Numbered from the stretch's first letter, positions 8,356-18,282 are shown. The stretch: 64,000 nucleotides of DNA from Verrucomicrobiota bacterium (GCA_029560585.1 JAKQKQ010000038.1:1-64000), one strand, 5' to 3'. Translations and numbers: made by a program. The notes: generated by a model not told the origin, from the sequence alone.

Positions 8356-10869
8356 ATGGAGTCGCTGGTCCGTAAGGCGAAGTTTCTGTTTGCGGGCGAC
8401 GAGAAGTTCGTCGTTCGCGGGGTCGCGTATGGGCCGTTCCGGCCTGGGGGGGACAATCCCGAGATTCACTTGCCCGGGCGCTCGCAGGTGGTTGCTGATC
8501 TGGGTCAAATCGCGGCATTGGGGGCCAATGCGGTGCGCCTTTACCACGTGCCGCCGGCGTGGTTTCTGGATGAGGCGGAGGCGGCCGGGATCCGCTCGAT
8601 GATTACCGTTCCGTGGACGCAGCACGTGGCATTCCTCGGCGAAAGGTCGTCGCGCGAGGAGGTGCTGGGTCGCGTGAGGGCGTGTGCTCGGGCGGTGCGG
8701 GGACGGGCTTGCGTCGCGGGGTTACTGGTGGGAAACGAAGTGCCCTCGGATCTGGTTCGGTGGATGGGGCCGGACCGGGTGAGTGATTTCCTGGATGACC
8801 TCATCGATGCGGCGAAGCAAGAAGATCCGGATAGGCTGATCTCCTACGCATCGTATCCGCCGACCGAGTACCTCGTGCCGAACGCGGCAGATTTCGTGAC
8901 GTTCAACGTCTACCTGCACCGGGAGGTTGAGTTCAGGAATTATCTTTCTCGCCTGCACAGTGTCGCGGGGGATCGGCCGCTGCTGCTCGCGGAGTTTGGC
9001 ATGGACACGGTGCGCCATGGGGAGAGGGCGCAGGCGGAGCTACTGGCGTGGCACATCGGGGCATGCGAGCAGGGGGGCGCGGCTGGCACCGTGCTCTTTT
9101 CCTGGACCGACGAGTGGTACACGGGCGGGATGGATGTGGGTGACTGGGCCTTCGGGCTCGTGACGCGCGACCGGCGACCCAAGCTCGCGTACGATGCGGT
9201 GCGTTCGCTCTGGCGGGACGGCGGCGGTGCGCCGGCAGGATATCGGGCGCCGACGGCATCCGTGGTGGTCTGCGCATTCAATGCGGCATCGACGTTGCCG
9301 GGGGCGCTCCGTTCGTTGGATCGACTGAACTACCCCGAGTACGAGGTGATCCTGGTCGACGATGGATCGTGCGATGGGACGCAGTCGCTGGTCGAAGATT
9401 TCTTGATGGAGAGGAGCGTGGGATCTGTCGCGCGCCCTGAGTTCAAGAATATCGTACAAGAGAACAGGGGCTTGAGCGCGGCGCGGAACGCGGGCATCGC
9501 CGCGGCGCGCGGTGATGTGGTGGCATTCACGGATGCCGATTGTGTGGCGGACGCGGACTGGCTGCGGCATCTGTGCTGGACGCTCTCTTCGGGCAAGTTC
9601 GCGGCGGTCGGTGGCCCAAATCTCGCCCCGCCCGCAGAGGGGTGGGTGGAGGCGTGCGTGGCGGTCGCGCCAGGCGCCCCGAACCATGTGCTGTTGTCCG
9701 ACGTGGAGGCGGAGCACGTGCCTGGCTGCAACATGGCCTTTTGGAAGGGGCCGTTGCAAGGGATTGGCGGCTTTGACGAGGATTACCGCGTGGCGGGGGA
9801 TGATGTGGACATCTGCTGGCGGCTGATGGCGCAGGGTTACCGCATCGGGTTCAGTCCGGCGGCGGTGGTGTGGCACAGGCGGCGGGGCACGGTGGCGGCG
9901 TATCTGGGTCAACAGCGCGGGTATGGTGAGGCGGAATCGCTTCTCCGGTTTAACCATGCGGTATTTTTCGGTCCATTGGGCGGCGCGCGGTGGCGGGGGA
10001 CGGTCTATGGGCAACCGGATTTGTCGCTGTTGCCGTGGCGACCGGTGATCTATCACGGCGCCTTTGGGCTTGGGATGTTTCAGTGTGCCTATGGGAGGCG
10101 CGGGGGGGCGTGGGCCGCGATGGTCTCGAGCGTCGAATGGTGTCTCGCCGGTCTCTATGCGTTACTTCTTGGGGTGTGGTGGTCGGAGGCGCGCGTGATT
10201 GGCGTGCTCATGATCTGGTCGACGCTTGCGGCGGGGGCGGTTTGGGCTTGGCGGGCGCGGATCGAAGGGGCGCACGATACCGGGCGAGCGCGCCTGATGC
10301 TGTGGTTTCTCGCCGTGGCACAGCCGCTGGTCAGGGGCTGGGCCCGCTACACGACATGGATCCGGAACAACAGGACGCCATCTGCGGTGATCGATTCGGA
10401 TGTGGAGGCGCGCGAACGGGCCAAGCCGCCGGAGAGTTTCTGGAACGAGCGTGGGGTGGGCCGACTTTCGTTGCTGAAAGAGCTATCGGGCCGGCTCCAG
10501 GCGGAGGGGTGGCGGTTCTCGCTGGACCCGGGCTGGATGCCATGGGACGTGGAGGTGTTCGGGAGCCGCTGGTGGTGCTGCAGGCTTCGGACGGCGGACG
10601 AGCATCATGGGGGGCCGAAGGTGCTGGTGCGCGTTGCTTATGACATGCGGCCGACGGCATTCCAGTGGCTGGTTCGGGTCGCGCTGGTGGGGGGGATGAT
10701 TCCGGTGCTTCGGCTCGGGGCGCCCGCGTGGGCCGTGCTGTGCCTCGCCATCGTTCTTGCCGCATTTCTGCACTTTCGGTCCAGCCGGTTGCGCGGGCGC
10801 CTGGGAACGGTCGTTGGGGCGGCGGCAGAGGCGTGTGGCCTCTCGCGGGTTTCCGATGGCAAGGGCTGA
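8356..10869 (+). CDS. Fusion of a clan-A glycosidase-like domain and a family 2 glycosyltransferase, membrane protein
   Basis: An 837-residue multidomain protein. Residues ~10-290 resemble a TIM-barrel glycosidase of the GH2/GH5 type, with candidate acid/base Glu in LVGNEVP and nucleophile Glu in LLAEFGMD. Residues ~298-530 are a GT2 domain: ASVVVCAFNAASTLPG, ILVDDGSCDG, FTDADCVAD, and AGDDVDICWR as the likely catalytic base region. Hydrophobic segments near 595-665 and 770-810 anchor it. It may make and trim a surface or capsular beta-glucan; that is inference. It starts 104 bp after the DUF3127 gene and runs 73 bp ahead of glnE. Confidence 0.82.
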   Translation: MESLVRKAKFLFAGDEKFVVRGVAYGPFRPGGDNPEIHLPGRSQVVADLGQIAALGANAVRLYHVPPAWFLDEAEAAGIRSMITVPWTQHVAFLGERSSREEVLGRVRACARAVRGRACVAGLLVGNEVPSDLVRWMGPDRVSDFLDDLIDAAKQEDPDRLISYASYPPTEYLVPNAADFVTFNVYLHREVEFRNYLSRLHSVAGDRPLLLAEFGMDTVRHGERAQAELLAWHIGACEQGGAAGTVLFSWTDEWYTGGMDVGDWAFGLVTRDRRPKLAYDAVRSLWRDGGGAPAGYRAPTASVVVCAFNAASTLPGALRSLDRLNYPEYEVILVDDGSCDGTQSLVEDFLMERSVGSVARPEFKNIVQENRGLSAARNAGIAAARGDVVAFTDADCVADADWLRHLCWTLSSGKFAAVGGPNLAPPAEGWVEACVAVAPGAPNHVLLSDVEAEHVPGCNMAFWKGPLQGIGGFDEDYRVAGDDVDICWRLMAQGYRIGFSPAAVVWHRRRGTVAAYLGQQRGYGEAESLLRFNHAVFFGPLGGARWRGTVYGQPDLSLLPWRPVIYHGAFGLGMFQCAYGRRGGAWAAMVSSVEWCLAGLYALLLGVWWSEARVIGVLMIWSTLAAGAVWAWRARIEGAHDTGRARLMLWFLAVAQPLVRGWARYTTWIRNNRTPSAVIDSDVEARERAKPPESFWNERGVGRLSLLKELSGRLQAEGWRFSLDPGWMPWDVEVFGSRWWCCRLRTADEHHGGPKVLVRVAYDMRPTAFQWLVRVALVGGMIPVLRLGAPAWAVLCLAIVLAAFLHFRSSRLRGRLGTVVGAAAEACGLSRVSDGKG

Positions 10870-10942
10870 GGGGAATGCGGATCCGGGTGCGGGATAGCAC
10901 GTTTCCGGGATTGGCGACGGGAGGGGATGTCTGGCAGTTTGA

Positions 10943-13531
10943 ATGCCAATGGCTGCTGATCCGGTGGAAGGTTTCTTGGCGTACTCGACAGTTTCGCGGG
11001 TGACGCTGGGGGTGCATCCGGAGTGGAGGGATTGGCTGGAGGCGGCCGTGCGGGATGGCACGCCGCGATTGGCCGGCAGGATGCGGGCGGACCTGGATGA
11101 TTGGCTGCGGGACGCGGCGGGTTTCGATGCCGCGCTGGATCGGCTGCGGGCATTCAAGCGTCGCGAGATGCTGCGGATTGGGGCGCGCGATTGGGCGGAT
11201 ATCGCGACCGTGGAGGAGACCGTGATGGCGCTTTCGGCGCTGGCCGACGAATGCATTGGCCGGGTGGCGCACCTGTGCTGGGCGCGAGTCGCGGAGAGGC
11301 GGGGAGGACCGGAATGCGACTGGATCGTGCTGGGACTGGGGAAACTCGGGGGGAGGGAGTTGAACTACTCTTCGGATGTGGACCTGATGCTGGTCTATGG
11401 CGAGGAGGGAGAAACCGAAGGGGGACTGACCCGCCACGAATGGTACAACCAGTGGGGAAAGCTATTCGTGGCAAAGTTCGCGGAGCGGACCGCGTCGGGG
11501 GGATTGTTTCGGATCGACATGCGCCTGCGACCCGATGGCGACAGCGGACCTTTGGCCCGCTCGTTGGAGGGGTGCGAGAATTATTATTCCGAGTTTGGGG
11601 AAACGTGGGAGCGGTTGGCGCTTATGAAGGCGAGGGCATGCGCCGGCGACCAGGAACTGGGATACGAATTTGGCGTGATGATTCAGCCCTTCTGCTACCC
11701 GCGGCTGCTGTCAGAGCAAGTTTTGGACGAGGTGAGCCACATCAAGGATCGGATAGAGAATGAGCTTTTGGATGAGGTGACGCGGTATTCTGATGTGAAG
11801 CGGGGGGTGGGGGGCATCCGCGAGATCGAATTCCTGGTCCAGGTGTTTCAGATGCTGCATGGTGGGAGGCAGGCGTATCTCCAGACGCAGGGGACGCTAT
11901 CGGCGCTGGCGGCCATTGATCGGCTTGAGCTGATGCCGCCGGAGGCGGTGAGGGACCTGAGGGATGCGTATCTATTCTGGAGGCGGCTCGAGCACCGCAT
12001 ACAGATGGCCGAGGAAAGGCAGACACACGTGATACCGACCGGGGCGGAAGCCCGGTGTCGGATTGCGCGCAGCCTGGGTCACACCTCGCCAGAGGCCTTT
12101 GACGCGGCATGCGATAGGCACCGGCAGATTGTGAGGCGGCTCTTCGATCAACTGGTGCGGACCAGGCAGGGGGCCGGGTCGTCGGCGCCGTCTTGGGATT
12201 GGCTGGGGGAGAGCGGGCGCCGCATTCTCGAGGGGATGCGGCAGGGGCCGACGTTCTCGAACATTTCGCCGAGGACGCGGCAGCTTTTTGAGACCCTCGA
12301 ACCGATACTCGAGTCGCATCTTCGGAGGCTGGTCGATCCGGAACGGGTCTTGGCGGGGCTCGAGAATTTTGTCGAGCGGTACGGGGCGAGGGGACAACTG
12401 TACGAGACGTGGGCGTCGAATCCCCGGGTGCTCGAGTTGTTGGTGAAGCTGTTTGACGCCAGTCAGCGTTTCCGCGAACTGCTGGTGACCCACCCGGACT
12501 GGCTGGAATCGATCTGCCGGGGTGGGCGGATCGATGACGTGCTCGGGCCGGAGGATTACGAGGCGGAGGCCGCGATGCAGGAAGACGTGGAGGCGCTTCG
12601 ATCGTGGCGGTGGGAGCAGGGCCTGCGGATCGCGATTCAGGATGCGCTGGGCCTTGTCGATGGCGCGCAGCGGGAGTACGAGCATTCGGGGATCGCGCAG
12701 GCGTGTGTCCGGTGGCTTTGTGGGCGGTTGGGTTGTCCCGAGATGGCGATCGTGGCGGCGGGCAAGTTCGGAGGCTGGGAGCTGTGCTATGGCAGCGACC
12801 TCGATCTGGTGTTCGTCGGTGGAATCCCCGACGCTGCGCGCAGTCTGCTCCGCACGCTTTCCGAGAGTTCTTCGAATGGCATCCTGTACAAAGCCGACGC
12901 CCGACTTCGGCCGGAGGGCGAAAGTGGAATCCTGACGCCGGACATGGGCCAGATCGGCGCGTACTATCGGGATCGGGCGGCGACATGGGAGTTTGTCGCG
13001 CTGGTCAAGTTTCGGCATGCGGCCGGGGATCCGGCGTTGGCGGGGCGTTTTTTTGATGTCGTGATGCCGTTGTGGTTGGAGCACGGCCGGGACCCGGCGC
13101 TCGTCGATCGGATGCTGGAGATGAAGGGCCGGATCGAGGCCGAGCGCGATCGCGCGAGTGCCCCAGAAACGCGCATCAAGACGGGTCCCGGTGGCGTGAT
13201 GGACATCGAGATGGCCGTCCAGTGCTGGCAACTGCGGAGGGGGCGACCCGAGCCGCGATTGCGGGTTGCGCTGGGGATGATGGCGGAAGAGTTTCCTGGT
13301 GAGGCGGCGACGATGGGAGAAGCGTACGGTGTGCTCAGGCATCTGGAGTCGGTACACCGGCGCTTCGAATTTCAGTCGGCGTCGTGCCTGCCCGCATCGC
13401 CGGAGGCAAGGGAAGGGCTGGCGCGGCGCGCCGGATACGATTCGGCCGATGCTATGATGGCGGAGGTGGGGAGGCTCCGGGGGCGTGCGCGAGCCAGTTT
13501 TGAAGGTTTAATGCGGTCGCTGCGGCGTTAG
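10943..13531 (+). CDS. glnE: Bifunctional glutamine synthetase adenylyltransferase/deadenylase GlnE
   Basis: An 862-residue cytoplasmic enzyme that adenylylates and deadenylylates glutamine synthetase in response to nitrogen status. Both nucleotidyltransferase domains keep their signatures: LGKLGGRELNYSSDVDLM near residue 130 and AGKFGGWELCYGSDLDLVF near 610, each followed by a helical domain with GGIREIEF or GGVMDIE. It is shorter than E. coli GlnE (about 945 residues), mainly at the N-terminus. Its last 80 bp overlap the 3' end of rnc on the opposite strand. No glnA or glnB is in the window. Confidence 0.9.
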   Translation: MPMAADPVEGFLAYSTVSRVTLGVHPEWRDWLEAAVRDGTPRLAGRMRADLDDWLRDAAGFDAALDRLRAFKRREMLRIGARDWADIATVEETVMALSALADECIGRVAHLCWARVAERRGGPECDWIVLGLGKLGGRELNYSSDVDLMLVYGEEGETEGGLTRHEWYNQWGKLFVAKFAERTASGGLFRIDMRLRPDGDSGPLARSLEGCENYYSEFGETWERLALMKARACAGDQELGYEFGVMIQPFCYPRLLSEQVLDEVSHIKDRIENELLDEVTRYSDVKRGVGGIREIEFLVQVFQMLHGGRQAYLQTQGTLSALAAIDRLELMPPEAVRDLRDAYLFWRRLEHRIQMAEERQTHVIPTGAEARCRIARSLGHTSPEAFDAACDRHRQIVRRLFDQLVRTRQGAGSSAPSWDWLGESGRRILEGMRQGPTFSNISPRTRQLFETLEPILESHLRRLVDPERVLAGLENFVERYGARGQLYETWASNPRVLELLVKLFDASQRFRELLVTHPDWLESICRGGRIDDVLGPEDYEAEAAMQEDVEALRSWRWEQGLRIAIQDALGLVDGAQREYEHSGIAQACVRWLCGRLGCPEMAIVAAGKFGGWELCYGSDLDLVFVGGIPDAARSLLRTLSESSSNGILYKADARLRPEGESGILTPDMGQIGAYYRDRAATWEFVALVKFRHAAGDPALAGRFFDVVMPLWLEHGRDPALVDRMLEMKGRIEAERDRASAPETRIKTGPGGVMDIEMAVQCWQLRRGRPEPRLRVALGMMAEEFPGEAATMGEAYGVLRHLESVHRRFEFQSASCLPASPEAREGLARRAGYDSADAMMAEVGRLRGRARASFEGLMRSLRR

Positions 13532-14174
13532 ATTCCGCCTCTTTCTTGCTTTTTCCCGTGCCCGATGCGAGGCGCCTGCCCCGCCATTCCACGACGACCG
13601 TGAAGGATCGCGCGTGTCCGGGACCCCGCTCTTCAATCGTGGTATATGTGGGTGCCTCCGGGGTGATGGCCTGGAGGATTTCCTGGAGGCGGCCTTTGGG
13701 GTTTAGCGCGTGGAGGTCGGTTTCGAGCGATTGCCAGAAAGGCTTAAGGACGCGGGCCGCGAATCTCTGGGCGGCTCCCCAGCCGCCATCGAGGTAGATG
13801 GCGCCGATGACGGCCTCCATGGCATCGGCGAGGTTCGAGGGCCGGACTCGCCCCCCGTTTGCCTCCTCGCTCCTGCTCAGGACGAGATGCCGTCCGAGGT
13901 CCAGCTGGAGCGCGAGCGCGCACATCACCTGGCGATTGACGAGGCTTGCGCGGCCCTTCGTAAGTTCGCCCTCGTTTGCGCTGGGCTGGGATTCGTAGAG
14001 GTATTCGGTGCAGAGGAGTTGGAGCACGGCATCCCCGAGGTATTCGAGGCGCTGGTTGTCGGCGGGGCGCTCACCGGACTCTCCCGGCGGCACCGATGGG
14101 TGCGTGAGGGCTTCTTGGAGGAGCGTCCCGTGCCGCCAGAAGCGGCGGCCCAGGCGTTTCTTAAGGTCGGTCAT
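13452..14174 (-). CDS. rnc: Ribonuclease III
   Basis: A 240-residue double-strand-specific endoribonuclease for rRNA and mRNA processing. The catalytic domain has the signature NQRLEYLGDAVLQLL and the second acidic cluster LADAMEAVIGAIYLD. The C-terminal dsRNA-binding domain starts at about residue 160 (NPKGRLQEILQA) and includes GTGKSKKEAESNAA. I chose ATG 14174. A GTG at 14195 adds seven residues and overlaps the TPR gene's stop by 4 bp, so coupling from that start is equally possible. The 3' end overlaps convergent glnE by 80 bp. Confidence 0.93.
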   Translation of the reverse strand: MTDLKKRLGRRFWRHGTLLQEALTHPSVPPGESGERPADNQRLEYLGDAVLQLLCTEYLYESQPSANEGELTKGRASLVNRQVMCALALQLDLGRHLVLSRSEEANGGRVRPSNLADAMEAVIGAIYLDGGWGAAQRFAARVLKPFWQSLETDLHALNPKGRLQEILQAITPEAPTYTTIEERGPGHARSFTVVVEWRGRRLASGTGKSKKEAESNAAATALNLQNWLAHAPGASPPPPS

Positions 14175-14191
14175 GGAGAACAGGTCAAGGG

Positions 14192-14683
14192 TCACTTGGA
14201 TTTGAGCCAGTCGCGGATCGCGAGCAGATCCTCGTCGCGCAGCGCGCACTCGCGCCATTCGGGGTTGGAGGCGAAGAGCTTGTCGAGGGAGGCCTTGGCC
14301 CCTTCGATGTGGCCGTCGAGGCAGGCATAGCAGGCGAAATTGTAATCGACGACGGGTTCGTCGGCGAATCCCCCGACCACCGGGCGGAGGGCACGCCAGG
14401 CGGCGGCGGGCGACTCTGATCGTCGGAGCGCGTACCCGAGCCAGAACCAGCCCGCGGCGAACGAGGGCGCCGCGGCGGTGAGCTGTCGGGCCCTGTCTCG
14501 GGCGGCGGTCCAGTCTTGGCGCGCGGCTTCGGTCTCGCACCAGGCGAGGAGGACGGCGGGGTGGCGGGCGTCGCGGGCTGGGATGAGCGCCAGCGCGGCC
14601 ACCGAATCAAGCGGCATTCCCAGCTCGCGGTATCCCGCGGCCTCCATCAGGACCCGCTTTGTTTCTGGCGCGAGTTCCTGCAT
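14192..14683 (-). CDS. Tetratricopeptide-repeat protein, unknown role
   Basis: A 163-residue helical protein with no signal peptide. It has TPR-like units, for example PAVLLAWCETEAARQDWTAA, GWFWLGYALRRSESPAAAW and YNFACYACLDGHIEGAK, each with alternating small and large residues as in TPR helices A and B. It lies 3 bp downstream of argG and abuts rnc, so argG-TPR-rnc probably form one transcript. Its partner is unknown; TPR proteins usually act as scaffolds. Confidence 0.75.
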   Translation of the reverse strand: MQELAPETKRVLMEAAGYRELGMPLDSVAALALIPARDARHPAVLLAWCETEAARQDWTAARDRARQLTAAAPSFAAGWFWLGYALRRSESPAAAWRALRPVVGGFADEPVVDYNFACYACLDGHIEGAKASLDKLFASNPEWRECALRDEDLLAIRDWLKSK

Positions 14684-14686
14684 GTC

Positions 14687-15931
14687 TCAGCCGTGAGAGC
14701 GGCTGCGGATGGCCTGCATCTTGAGCCGCAGCGCATTGAGGCGAATGAAGCCGGTGGCATCGTCCTGGTCATAGGCCTTGGACGGGTCAGCCTCCATGGT
14801 CGCAATGTCCGGCCGATAGAGGGAGAGGGGCGATTTGCGCCCGGCGGTGATGACGTTGCCCTTGTAGAGGCGGAGCCGGACAGTGCCGGAGACAGTTTTC
14901 TGGGATTCGGTCACGGCGGCCTGGATGAACTCGCGTTCAGGCGAGAACCAGAATCCGTTGTAGACGAGGGCGGCATAGCGCGGGATGAGCGTGTCCCGGA
15001 GTTGCATGACCTCGCGGTCCATGGTGAGCGATTCGATCTGTCGGTGCCCGTGGAGGAGGATAGTGCCGCCCGGGGTTTCGTAGACGCCGCGGGACTTCAT
15101 TCCGACGAAACGGTCCTCGACCATGTCGACGCGGCCGATGCCGTGCTTGCCTCCGAGGGCGTTGAGCCGTCGCATCACCTGGAGGGGGGACTGGGCGGGA
15201 CCTGGATTCTCGCCGGCGCCGCGCACGCGCACGCAGAGGCCCTTTTCGAAATCCAGCTCGATGAGATCGGATGCGTCGGGGGCATCCTCGGGCGAGGCGG
15301 ACAGGCGATACATTTCCTTGTGCTCGGGGGCGGAGGCATCGAGCCATGGGTCCTCGAGCACGCCGGCCTCATAGGAGATATGGAGCAGGTTGCGGTCCAT
15401 CGAATAGGGTTTCGACGCGCTGGCCTGGACGGGGATGGCGCGGTCGCGGGCGAAGGCGATCATCTCCTGGCGCCCCGGGAAGGCGTCCCGGAAGGCCTTG
15501 ATGCGCCAGGGGGCGATGACGGCGATCTCGGGCGCGAGGGCGGCGGCCGTGAGTTCGAAGCGGACCTGGTCATTGCCTTTGCCGGTGGCGCCGTGGCAGA
15601 TGGCGTCGGCGCCCTTGGCGCGGGCAATTTCGACCATGCGCTTGGCGATCAGCGGGCGGGCGATGCTGGTGCCCAGCAGGTACTGTCCCTCGTACTTCGC
15701 CTGGGCCTGGATCATGGGGAAGATGAAATCGCGTGCGAATTCATCCTGAAGGTCGTCGATGATGCAGCGGGAGGCACCCGTCTTGAGGGCCTTGGCCTCG
15801 AGGCCATCGAGTTCCTCCTCTTGGCCGATGTTGGCGCAGAACGCGATGATATCGGCGGCATAGGTCTCCTTGAGCCAGGTGAGGATCACGGAGGTATCGA
15901 GGCCTCCAGAGTAGGCGAGGACGATTTTCAT
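14687..15931 (-). CDS. argG: Argininosuccinate synthase
   Basis: A 414-residue ATP-dependent ligase joining citrulline and aspartate in arginine biosynthesis. It starts with the PP-loop motif [16 protein letters not shown] and carries [25 protein letters not shown] and APWR. Full length. It is the first gene of a likely three-gene minus-strand transcript with the TPR gene and rnc. No other arginine gene is in the window. Confidence 0.96.
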   Translation of the reverse strand: MKIVLAYSGGLDTSVILTWLKETYAADIIAFCANIGQEEELDGLEAKALKTGASRCIIDDLQDEFARDFIFPMIQAQAKYEGQYLLGTSIARPLIAKRMVEIARAKGADAICHGATGKGNDQVRFELTAAALAPEIAVIAPWRIKAFRDAFPGRQEMIAFARDRAIPVQASASKPYSMDRNLLHISYEAGVLEDPWLDASAPEHKEMYRLSASPEDAPDASDLIELDFEKGLCVRVRGAGENPGPAQSPLQVMRRLNALGGKHGIGRVDMVEDRFVGMKSRGVYETPGGTILLHGHRQIESLTMDREVMQLRDTLIPRYAALVYNGFWFSPEREFIQAAVTESQKTVSGTVRLRLYKGNVITAGRKSPLSLYRPDIATMEADPSKAYDQDDATGFIRLNALRLKMQAIRSRSHG

Positions 15932-16047
15932 TGGCGCCTAGTTAAGGGCGGGCGCCGTTGGAAGCAAATGGAAATGTCCGCGCTCTGAAGTTGAGGGTCA
16001 GACATCATGCCCGCCGCAGCGGGTACGACCGGGGGTGAAAATGGGAT

Positions 16048-16104
16048 GCAGGAGCGCGCTTGCGCGCGATTCGCGCATAGAATCGCCTGCAAGCAGGCTC
16101 CTAC
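16048..16104. repeat. REP inverted pair, family B (copy 1)
   Basis: Two facing hairpins: GGAGCGCGCTTGCGCGCGA, and the reverse of GTAGGAGCCTGCTTGCAGGC, joined by an ATTCGCGCATAGAATC linker. Similarity to the copies at 18225 and 46895 extends into the flanks (GGGGGTGA on one side, TTTTCGAGTCA on the other), giving a unit of about 110 bp. It lies just after the 3' end of the minus-strand glycosyltransferase gene. Confidence 0.8.
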
Positions 16105-16131
16105 TGCCCGGCATCTGTATTTTCGAGTCAG

Positions 16132-17610
16132 TCAAACGTTGGGGGAGGCCGCCGCGGCCTTGGGGGGCATGAGGGAGGTGGCGGCCACGTAGGCGAATCC
16201 GCCGAAGAAGAAGAAGAGGAAGGGAACGCTGCCCCAGTTGGCGTCGCGGGCGGCGATCCAGATGATCTCAGCGAAGTAGGCGGCGGCGGCCAATTCGAAC
16301 AGGACGAGGGCGGATGGCATGGCGAAGTAGCGTTTGCCCCGCCACGGTTCACCCCGGGATAGGAGGCCGTATTTCGGGGTCCTGACAAATGCGCCCCCCT
16401 GATTGAACATCGCCTCCAGGACGGCCTTCGCGTTGCTGATCGACATGCCGACTCCGAGAGCGAGCACGGCGGGGATGCACCAGAGTTCGAGCCACCAGCG
16501 GGGCCGGAGTTCCCGGAGCACGACGATATAGAACAGGACGACGGCCCACACGGCACAGGAGAAGATGGGCAGGTCCGGGAGCCACGGCAGGAGGATTTCG
16601 GTCCGTTGAGGTGAGATGGCGGGATTCACGATCACACACAGGAGGAGGAAAAGCAGGTAGGCGAAGTTGCTCGTGAGGTGGAACGTGGCTTCGATCTTGA
16701 TGGGTAGGGAAAGTGGGGCGCGCCAGACGGCGGGCAGCAGTTTCTTGCACGTCTGGATGCTGCCCTTGGCCCAGCGGTGCTGCTGGGTCTTGAAGGCGTT
16801 CATCTCGACGGGCAATTCAGCGGGGGTGACAAGGTCGGGGAGGAAGAGGAACCGCCATTGGGCGAGCTGCGCGCGGTAGCTGAGGTCCAGATCCTCCGTG
16901 AGCGTATCGGCGTGCCAGCCGTCGGCGTCCACGATGCAGTCTTTGCGCCATATGCCGGCCGTCCCATTGAAGTTGAAGAAGCGGCCGGAGCGGGCCCGTG
17001 CGGTTTGCTCGAGGAGGAGGTGGCCATCGAGGAAGATGGCCTGGAGGCGAGTGAGCAGGGAGTAGTCGCGGTTCAGGTGATCCCAGCGCGTCTGTATCAT
17101 GCCCAGGCGCGTATCCGTGAAGTGGTCGATGCACCTGCGGAAGATGTTGGGATTGGGAATGAAATCGGCGTCGAAGATGGCGAGGAATTCACCCCGGGCG
17201 GTGTTCAATCCATGGGCGAGGGCGCCGGCCTTGAAGCCCTGCCGGGTGCCGCGGCGGACGTGTTCTGCGGCGAATCCGCGGGCTTGGAGGTCGGCGACCT
17301 TGGTGGCGACCAAGTCCACGGTATCGTCGGTGGAGTCGTCGAGGACCTGGATTTCCAGCCGGTCGCGGGGATAGTCGATGGCGGCTACCGCATCCAGCAG
17401 GCGGCCGGCGACGTACATTTCATTATAAAGGGGGATTTGGACGGTGATGAAGGGCAGCTGGGCAAACCGGGATTGCGGCTCTGGCCTGTCCGCCTTGTGA
17501 CGAAAATACAGGAAGAGGATGAACAGCCGATGGAAGCAGTAGATGGAGAGCCCGCCTGCTAAGAGGACGTAGCAGGCCATCCAGATCATGCCGTAGATGG
17601 AATCCCTCAT
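16132..17610 (-). CDS. Membrane processive family 2 glycosyltransferase (CesA/CslA-like)
   Basis: A 492-residue inner-membrane enzyme. A first helix near residues 5-30 is followed by a GT2 domain with ITVQIPLYNE, VLDDSTDDT, IFDADF, TEDLDLSYR and the processive-enzyme motif QQHRWAKG. Four to five helices follow from about residue 310. This arrangement matches the glucomannan/cellulose synthase-like group that polymerises and exports beta-linked sugars. No PilZ domain or cellulose-operon partner is nearby, so the product is unknown. It is divergent from rfaE2. Confidence 0.85.
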   Translation of the reverse strand: MRDSIYGMIWMACYVLLAGGLSIYCFHRLFILFLYFRHKADRPEPQSRFAQLPFITVQIPLYNEMYVAGRLLDAVAAIDYPRDRLEIQVLDDSTDDTVDLVATKVADLQARGFAAEHVRRGTRQGFKAGALAHGLNTARGEFLAIFDADFIPNPNIFRRCIDHFTDTRLGMIQTRWDHLNRDYSLLTRLQAIFLDGHLLLEQTARARSGRFFNFNGTAGIWRKDCIVDADGWHADTLTEDLDLSYRAQLAQWRFLFLPDLVTPAELPVEMNAFKTQQHRWAKGSIQTCKKLLPAVWRAPLSLPIKIEATFHLTSNFAYLLFLLLCVIVNPAISPQRTEILLPWLPDLPIFSCAVWAVVLFYIVVLRELRPRWWLELWCIPAVLALGVGMSISNAKAVLEAMFNQGGAFVRTPKYGLLSRGEPWRGKRYFAMPSALVLFELAAAAYFAEIIWIAARDANWGSVPFLFFFFGGFAYVAATSLMPPKAAAASPNV

Positions 17611-17646
17611 TTGGACTGGGTTTCAGCGAGAATCGATTTGATCGAG

Positions 17647-18159
17647 ATGCTAACGGGCCCTAAAAGAAAGTCCATATTGAACCCAAAGCTGTTGGAGCAT
17701 GCGGACATCCCGCTTTGGCGGAGGAAGTTGCGAGATTCCGGCCGACGGCTCGTCGTGACCAATGGGTGTTTCGACGTGCTGCACGTTGGGCACGTGCGCT
17801 ATCTGGGGCAGGCGAGGGCACTGGGGGATGTCCTACTGGTTCTCTTGAATGGCGACGCATCGGTCCGGAAACTGAAGGGAGAGGGGCGACCGATCAATCC
17901 CGCCGAGGATCGGGCGGAGGTGCTGGCGGCGCTGGCGGCGGTCGATGCCGTGGCCATTTTTGACACACCCCGGTGTGATGACCTGTTGCGGTTGGCGGGG
18001 CCCGATGTGTACGTAAAAGGGGGGGATTACACGCCGGAGAGTCTGGATTCCGGCGAACGGGCGGCGCTGGAGGCCTGCGGGGCCGAAATCCGGATTCTGC
18101 CGTTGGTTCCGGGGCGGTCCACGACTGCGACGATTGGGAGGATGCGGGGAGGGGGATGA
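17647..18159 (+). CDS. rfaE2: D-glycero-beta-D-manno-heptose 1-phosphate adenylyltransferase
   Basis: A 170-residue nucleotidyltransferase with the HxGH motif at 46-49 (CFDVLHVGHVRYL), NGDASVRKLKG and VKGGDYTPESL. These are the features of the C-terminal half of HldE, here as a stand-alone protein. It makes ADP-heptose for the LPS core and supports a Gram-negative envelope. A TTG at 17611 would add 12 residues but abuts the divergent gene, so ATG 17647 is preferred. The kinase partner (rfaE1) is not in the window. Confidence 0.9.
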   Translation: MLTGPKRKSILNPKLLEHADIPLWRRKLRDSGRRLVVTNGCFDVLHVGHVRYLGQARALGDVLLVLLNGDASVRKLKGEGRPINPAEDRAEVLAALAAVDAVAIFDTPRCDDLLRLAGPDVYVKGGDYTPESLDSGERAALEACGAEIRILPLVPGRSTTATIGRMRGGG

Positions 18160-18224
18160 GGGAGGGTGGGGAGGGATGAGCCTGCGGCGGGCATTCGGGG
18201 CGTCACCGAGGGTGGAAAATGAGA

Positions 18225-18282
18225 TGTGGGAGCGCGCTTGCGCGCGATTCGCGCATGGAGTCGCCTGCAAGCAGGTTCCTAC
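18225..18282. repeat. REP inverted pair, family B (copy 2)
   Basis: Same layout as at 16048: GGGAGCGCGCTTGCGCGCGA facing the reverse of GTAGGAACCTGCTTGCAGGC across ATTCGCGCATGGAGTC. It lies between the converging 3' ends of rfaE2 and the redoxin gene. The 194-bp gap holds nothing else that I can identify. Confidence 0.8.
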
